DNA from: CBDUVZ01 sp965370805
Lineage (GTDB): Bacteria > Hydrothermota > Tepidihabitantia > Tepidihabitantales > Tepidihabitantaceae
Direction of reading: 5' to 3'
Assembly: GCA_965370805.1 (NCBI GenBank)
Contig: CBDUVZ010000006.1
Location: forward strand, 1-51,951
DNA: 51,951 nucleotides
The translations under genes and the position numbers were made by a program. Positions 47,894-51,951 of this stretch are shown here, one piece after another (within the stretch, counting starts at the first letter, position 1; each line of letters starts with the position of its first letter). The notes under the pieces are model-generated. The model ran no database searches, was not told where the DNA came from, and worked only from the letters and a program-made list of their open reading frames with translations.

Positions 47894-50593
47894 TCAGCGC
47901 GTCAGGATGACCTTGCAGACGCTTGACGCCCGCCCTACGCCAGACGCATCACGCTTCACGCCTGACGCCCGGAAGACAAAATAGACGCCGGGAGCAAGAT
48001 GCCGGATGTCGTTCTCGCCCGGGTGCAGGTCCATTACCTTGCGCCCCGCGATGTCAAGCAATGCCAATGTCGAATGCCGAGTGTCGAATGACGAATGCGG
48101 AAGAAGCAGCACGCTACGCACGATTGTGGCCATCGGTTGGCGGGTCGCGGTCCGCGGTTCGTCTTCGGTTCCGACGTATGGTTCGATCCGGTACACCGGG
48201 TAGACCGCGAGGTTGCCGGCAAACGGGGTGCCGAGTCCGAGGTTGTTTGTAATCGCGGCCTGGGTTTCGAGCGGGACCGCGCACAGGAAGTTCTCACCCA
48301 TCCAGAGCGTGTCCGTGCCGAAGGCCCAGTCCCACTGCCACTGAATCGAGTCCGTGCCCTGGCCGGAAGTCACCGTTGCCCATTCCCATGCCTTGTGTGC
48401 GGTCTGAGCCTGGGTCAGAGCCCCGAGTATCCGGGTCGAGTTCGGGGTCCAGCGGTTCACCGCCTTGCCGGTGATGACCGGGTCGCGCAACTGGGTCGTG
48501 TCCCCGGGCAAGTGGTTGAACCCGGCTCTGACTTCGGTATTCCATTCCCGTACCGGATCGATCACCGTTACGCTGCCATCGTTGCTGTTCACGCAGTAGA
48601 TCCTGTTGGTAACCGGGTTCACCGCCACCACACCAGGTTTGGTGGCTGCGGGTACGGTTGTGGTGGCGTTGGTTGCGCCGTCAATCACGGTTACGTCGTC
48701 GCTGTCCCAGTTCGCGACGTAGATTTTGTTCGTTACAGGGTTCACCGCCACGGCACTGGGCGTGTCGCCTGCGGGCACGAGTGTGGTGCTATTGGTTGCG
48801 CCGTCAATCACGGTCACGTCGTCGCTGTCCCAGTTCGCGACGTAGACCTTGTTCGTGACCGGGTTGACCGCCACGGCCCGGGGGGAGTCGCCTGCGGGCA
48901 CAGTCGTGGTATCATTGGTTGCGCCGTCAATCACGGTCACGTTGTCGCTGTTCCTGTTCGCCACGTACACCTTGTTTGTCACCGGGTTGACCGCCACGGC
49001 ATAGGGGTAGTCGCCTGCGGGCACGAGCGTAGTGTCACCCGTTGCTCCGTCGATTACGGTCACATTGTCACTACTCCGGTTTGCGACGTAGATGCGGTTT
49101 GCGGCCGGGTTCACCGCCACCGCGTAGGGCTGACCGCCTACGGACACAGTCGTGGTGTCATTGGTTGCGCCGTCAATCACGATCACGTTGTCGCTGGACG
49201 CACACGCGACGTAGATACGATTGGTAACCGGGTTGACCGCCACCGCACAGGGCCCGAAGTCTGCAGGCACAGTCGTGGTGTCATTGGTTGCGCCGTCAAT
49301 CACGGTCACGTTGTTGCCCGAGTAGTTCGCGACGTAGACCTTGTTCGTGACCGGGTTGACCGCCACGGCCCAGGGCTCGGAGTTTACGGGCACGAGCGTG
49401 GTATCGTTGGTTGCGCCGTCAATCACGGTTACGTTGTTGCCCAGGTAGTTCGGGACGTAGATGCGGTTGGTGACCGGGTTGACCGCCGCGGCGCAGGGGT
49501 AGTTCCCTGTGGGCACAAGCGTGGTGTCGAACTGCGCGCCGTCGATTACGCAGATACGTTCTGTTTCCATGGCGTAGACGCGCCCGGTGACCGGGTTCAC
49601 GGCGACACGGTCGGCGTCAATGCCGGGCATGACGGTCACACTGTTGGTTGCGCCGTCGATGATATGCAGGCTGTCCCGGCAGGGCGCATAGATGCGGTTG
49701 GTGACCGGATTTACGGTGATGCATTCGCTGGGGTGGGAGGAAGTCGATACCGACGTCGTGTCGCCGGTCGCGCCGTCGATGATGAACACCTGAAAGGAGC
49801 ACTGCACGTAGACCTTGCCCGTAACCGGATTCACTGCGACACCCCGAGGGCTACTTCCAACCCGGATGAGCGTGGTGTCATTGGTTGCGCCGTCAATCAC
49901 GGTCACGTTGCCGCTGCCGTAGTTCGGGACGTAGATTTTGTTCAGCACCGGGTTGATCGCGACCCCGTACGGGCTGCGGCCGGTCGGCACGTTTGCGATT
50001 AAGGTATCGCCCGCGCCGTCAATCACGGCCGTGTTGCGGTAGTCAGCATTGAAGCTCGATGCGTAGACCCGGTTGGTGACCGGGTTGACCGCAATCCAGT
50101 AGACGCCGGTGCCGTGCACCGGCAATGTCGCGATTACGGTATCGGCCGCGCCGTCGATGATGGTCACGCTGCTGTCCATTCCGTTGGCACAGTACACTTT
50201 GTTCGTCACCGGATTCACCGCGATGGCAACCGGGCCCACGGGAACGGAAATCATAGTTGTGTCTCTGGTCGCGCAGTCGATTACGACTACGCTGGGGTCG
50301 CTGAAGCAGCCGACATACGCCTTGTTGGTCAGCGGATTGACGGCGATACCCCACGGCACGCCGTCGGTCGTCAGCACGGTCGTAATGCTGTCGGTTGCGC
50401 AGTCGAGCACGTATACCCGGTTGTTGCCGCAATCCGTCAGGTACAGCTCGTTGGTTACGGGATTGACCGCCTGCTCGACAAAGCAGCCGGCACCAGGTTC
50501 GATTGTCTTGACGAGCCACTCGGCCATTACCGGCGCTGCCGTGATTGCCAGCAGTACCAGTGCTGTGGTCAGAGTATTTCTTACATTCTGCAC
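47894..50593 (-). CDS. Secreted YVTN beta-propeller protein with a C-terminal sorting-like domain
   Basis: 899 residues. A signal peptide (1-24, ending VMAEW) is followed by 16 repeats of about 42 residues built on AVNPVTNKVYVANxxS then VTVIDGATNDTT, enough for two seven- or eight-bladed propellers. A linker follows, then a C-terminal segment LLDIAGRKVMDLHPGENDI and LAPGVYFV of the type used as a surface-sorting or attachment tail. GAGGAGG lies 6 nt before GTG 50593. Two word repeats are inserted in frame in the tail. Surface or adhesive role is inferred. Confidence 0.87.
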   Translation of the reverse strand: MQNVRNTLTTALVLLAITAAPVMAEWLVKTIEPGAGCFVEQAVNPVTNELYLTDCGNNRVYVLDCATDSITTVLTTDGVPWGIAVNPLTNKAYVGCFSDPSVVVIDCATRDTTMISVPVGPVAIAVNPVTNKVYCANGMDSSVTIIDGAADTVIATLPVHGTGVYWIAVNPVTNRVYASSFNADYRNTAVIDGAGDTLIANVPTGRSPYGVAINPVLNKIYVPNYGSGNVTVIDGATNDTTLIRVGSSPRGVAVNPVTGKVYVQCSFQVFIIDGATGDTTSVSTSSHPSECITVNPVTNRIYAPCRDSLHIIDGATNSVTVMPGIDADRVAVNPVTGRVYAMETERICVIDGAQFDTTLVPTGNYPCAAAVNPVTNRIYVPNYLGNNVTVIDGATNDTTLVPVNSEPWAVAVNPVTNKVYVANYSGNNVTVIDGATNDTTTVPADFGPCAVAVNPVTNRIYVACASSDNVIVIDGATNDTTTVSVGGQPYAVAVNPAANRIYVANRSSDNVTVIDGATGDTTLVPAGDYPYAVAVNPVTNKVYVANRNSDNVTVIDGATNDTTTVPAGDSPRAVAVNPVTNKVYVANWDSDDVTVIDGATNSTTLVPAGDTPSAVAVNPVTNKIYVANWDSDDVTVIDGATNATTTVPAATKPGVVAVNPVTNRIYCVNSNDGSVTVIDPVREWNTEVRAGFNHLPGDTTQLRDPVITGKAVNRWTPNSTRILGALTQAQTAHKAWEWATVTSGQGTDSIQWQWDWAFGTDTLWMGENFLCAVPLETQAAITNNLGLGTPFAGNLAVYPVYRIEPYVGTEDEPRTATRQPMATIVRSVLLLPHSSFDTRHSTLALLDIAGRKVMDLHPGENDIRHLAPGVYFVFRASGVKRDASGVGRASSVCKVILTR
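47918..47970 (-). repeat. In-frame word repeat in the YVTN protein tail, GCGTCAGGCGTGAAGCGTG type
   Basis: On the minus strand GGCGTCAGGCGTGAAGCGTG then ATGCGTCTGGCG and GGGCGGGCGTCAAGCG: G/C-rich GCGT words at 8- to 10-nt spacing. They encode ASGVKRDASGVGRASSV between the YFVFR and CKVILTR segments of the last domain, where such tails normally continue directly. Confidence 0.7.
48061..48103 (-). repeat. In-frame GAATG-type word repeat in the YVTN protein tail
   Basis: On the plus strand AATGTCGAATGCCGAGTGTC then GAATGACGAATGCGG, the same word string as at 16505-16543. Read on the coding strand it gives PHSSFDTRHSTLA, separating VRSVLLL from LLDIAGRKV. The reading frame is kept. Confidence 0.8.
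48590..50470 (-). repeat. Tandem coding repeat of about 126 bp (16 units)
   Basis: Units encode the YVTN blades. Those at 48650-49450 are nearly identical in DNA (for example GTTGCGCCGTCAATCACGGT recurs in most), while those nearer the start of the gene (49450-50470) are diverged, so recent homogenisation affected mainly the 3' half. Confidence 0.85.
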
Positions 50594-50644
50594 TTGCGCC
50601 TCCTCTGGCAGACCCGGGACGCGCCCGGGTCATTCCCGATATTC

Positions 50645-51951
50645 CTACACATCCAACTTCTCCTGCTCTGCTTTCTTCTCGGCCTTCTTCGCTTTCTTGA
50701 AGGTCAGGTCATCCGCGGCGAAGGCGGGCATGTCGAGGCGTTCGGTTCCGTTGAGTAATCCCTCGACCGTCAATACCTGCACCTTCGCGTAGTCCTTGTT
50801 CATGATGTCCGAATGGTAGTACCCGGCGCTTGCCGCCTCGGCGGGAATCTCCGACCGGTCGGATGGGGGATGGAGGAGTATCAGCGCACCGATGGCCGCG
50901 TTCTCGCGCTGGACCGTGCCGACCAGGTCCCGGACGTAGGCGACCTTGGGTTTGCGGTCGCTCTTGACCTGCACGATGACCTGCCGGGGCGTGCGCTTCG
51001 GGCCGTCCACGAAGAACCGGACCCCGTCAATGCCTTTGTCCCCGCCGCCCTTCTTGCCCGGGTCCCCCTTGGGCCGCGCCTTGACCAGGCTCAATGCCCA
51101 TAGCTCGAACTCCTTGCGCGGGGTATCGGTTTCCTCGGCCAGCTTCACCGCAGAGGCCCAGTCGGTCGGGATCCCGTGCACGTCGAACTCGGCTTTGTCC
51201 CCGAACATATCGGCCAGCCGGTTCTCCATCAGGTTCACGGCCAGGTAGGTAACGTCGATGCCAATCCAGCGCCGGTTCAGCTTCTGGGCCGCAACGATAG
51301 TCGTGCCGCACCCGCAGAACGGGTCGAGCACGACATCGCCCTCGTTGCTGGAGGCAGAGATGATGCGCTCAAGCAGGGCGAGAGGCTTCTGGGTCGGGAA
51401 GCCAAGGCGCTCCTTCGCCTGCGAGTTGATGGGTGGGATGTCTGTCCAGACTGACGTGGCTGGCGTGCCTGGCATCTCATTCAGGTAGCGCTTGTAGCTG
51501 GGCATTCCTGACTTCGCATACACCAGGCGACCCACGTCGTGAAGCCGCTTCATCTTCTCCGGCGTCCAACGCCAGACTCTGACGAGTCCATTCCATTCAT
51601 ACGTGAGGTTCGGTCTGTCCTTGTTGGGGTTGAGGCAGTTGTCCAGTCTGTAGCGGCGGCCGGTTTCGGGTTCGACGTGAGAGTAGTGGCTCTTGATGTA
51701 CTCAGCACGGTAGGGCAAGTACTGGGTGCACCATGTGGCCGATTCAGTCTTGCCGTAGGAAAGCAGGACGTCGTGAGAGGAGGGGAATCGCGTGAAGGCA
51801 TGACCCTTGGGCGCTACACGCTGCCAGACTACCTCGTTGCGGAAGTTGCGTACTCCAAACACCGCGTCCATTAGCACTTTGAGGAAATGACTTGCAGTCG
51901 GGTCGCAGTGGAGGTAGATGGAGCCGGTGGGTTTGAGGACCCGGTGGAGTT
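50645..51951 (-). CDS. DNA methyltransferase fused to an Mrr-like nuclease domain (5' end outside window)
   Basis: The frame is open to the window edge, so the N-terminus, expected to hold the DPPY-type catalytic motif, is missing; 435 residues remain. TGSIYLHCDPTASHFLK is followed by FPTQKPLALLERII and the SAM-binding motif VVLDPFCGCGTT, an order typical of beta-class N4/N6 methyltransferases. The last about 160 residues carry GGGDKGIDGVRFFVDG and RQVIVQVKSD, the D...QxK signature of Mrr-type nucleases, then AAIGALILLHPPSD. A single-chain methylase-nuclease is plausible. The tail is Lys-rich. Recognition sequence unknown. Confidence 0.88.
   Translation of the reverse strand, partial: LHRVLKPTGSIYLHCDPTASHFLKVLMDAVFGVRNFRNEVVWQRVAPKGHAFTRFPSSHDVLLSYGKTESATWCTQYLPYRAEYIKSHYSHVEPETGRRYRLDNCLNPNKDRPNLTYEWNGLVRVWRWTPEKMKRLHDVGRLVYAKSGMPSYKRYLNEMPGTPATSVWTDIPPINSQAKERLGFPTQKPLALLERIISASSNEGDVVLDPFCGCGTTIVAAQKLNRRWIGIDVTYLAVNLMENRLADMFGDKAEFDVHGIPTDWASAVKLAEETDTPRKEFELWALSLVKARPKGDPGKKGGGDKGIDGVRFFVDGPKRTPRQVIVQVKSDRKPKVAYVRDLVGTVQRENAAIGALILLHPPSDRSEIPAEAASAGYYHSDIMNKDYAKVQVLTVEGLLNGTERLDMPAFAADDLTFKKAKKAEKKAEQEKLDV

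Overview
The window is high-GC bacterial chromosome. It carries bacterial ribosomal and cell-envelope genes (rplM, rpsI, rpsB, tsf, pyrH, frr, uppS, cdsA), one bacterial tRNA-Pro, good sigma70-type promoters and Shine-Dalgarno sites. Gram-negative architecture is suggested by a lipoprotein, a very large predicted outer-membrane beta-barrel and a secreted beta-propeller with a C-terminal sorting-like domain. The gene mix (a Minf_1886-type protein, DUF6754-like membrane proteins, short-word intergenic repeats, a YVTN propeller ending in an 'LLDIAGRKV'-type tail) recalls uncultivated lineages such as candidate division WOR-3, but this assignment is recollection, not a computed placement.

Layout. 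0.1-4.8 kb: an unusual cytoplasmic histidine kinase, a receiver protein and a membrane-anchored coiled-coil protein, then a small ORF and a minimal nucleotidyltransferase. 4.9-5.6 kb: a DUF5615/DUF433 toxin-antitoxin pair (minus). 5.6-6.2 kb: non-coding mosaic of short repeated words. 6.2-10.2 kb: lipoprotein plus 1046-residue barrel protein. 10.3-15.7 kb: a membrane-anchored basic protein, pseudouridine synthase, hypD-hypE, M50 protease and pcm. 15.7-20.4 kb: tRNA-Pro, the purine-salvage pair hpt-ade, a SLOG-type protein and an aldehyde dehydrogenase. 21.0-23.2 kb: TetR regulator with radical SAM/SPASM protein. 23.3-26.1 kb (minus): phasin-UbiB-papain-like amidase. 26.3-31 kb (minus): a five-gene cluster of uncharacterised membrane proteins with two tandem DUF6754-like paralogs, the best candidate here for an undescribed system. 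31-34.7 kb: low coding density, with two unrelated 12-bp-period arrays and a cassette-like run of small minus-strand genes separated by repeated elements. 34.8-40.6 kb (minus): a tightly coupled translation/envelope operon from rplM to an MBL-fold protein. 40.7-47.6 kb: DinG-like helicase, Minf_1886 protein, MGMT, MBL hydrolase, then ino1-tmk-ctpA. 47.6-52 kb (minus): word repeats, a 16-repeat YVTN propeller, and a DNA methyltransferase fused to an Mrr-like nuclease domain, cut by the window edge.

Cross-cutting themes. (1) Several promoters sit so close to the start codon (-10 box 6-12 nt upstream) that the mRNAs should be leaderless or nearly so: the histidine kinase, hypD, pcm, MGMT, the Minf_1886 gene and rplM. 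(2) A modular family of short words (GAATGTCGA-like, CACGAAGG-like, CGCCAAGG-like, GAACCCTT-like, GTGTCTATC-like and a 33-bp sequence identical at two sites) fills the intergenic spaces, sits inside one transcript leader and has entered two genes in frame. (3) Many neighbouring genes overlap by 4-16 nt, implying translational coupling.
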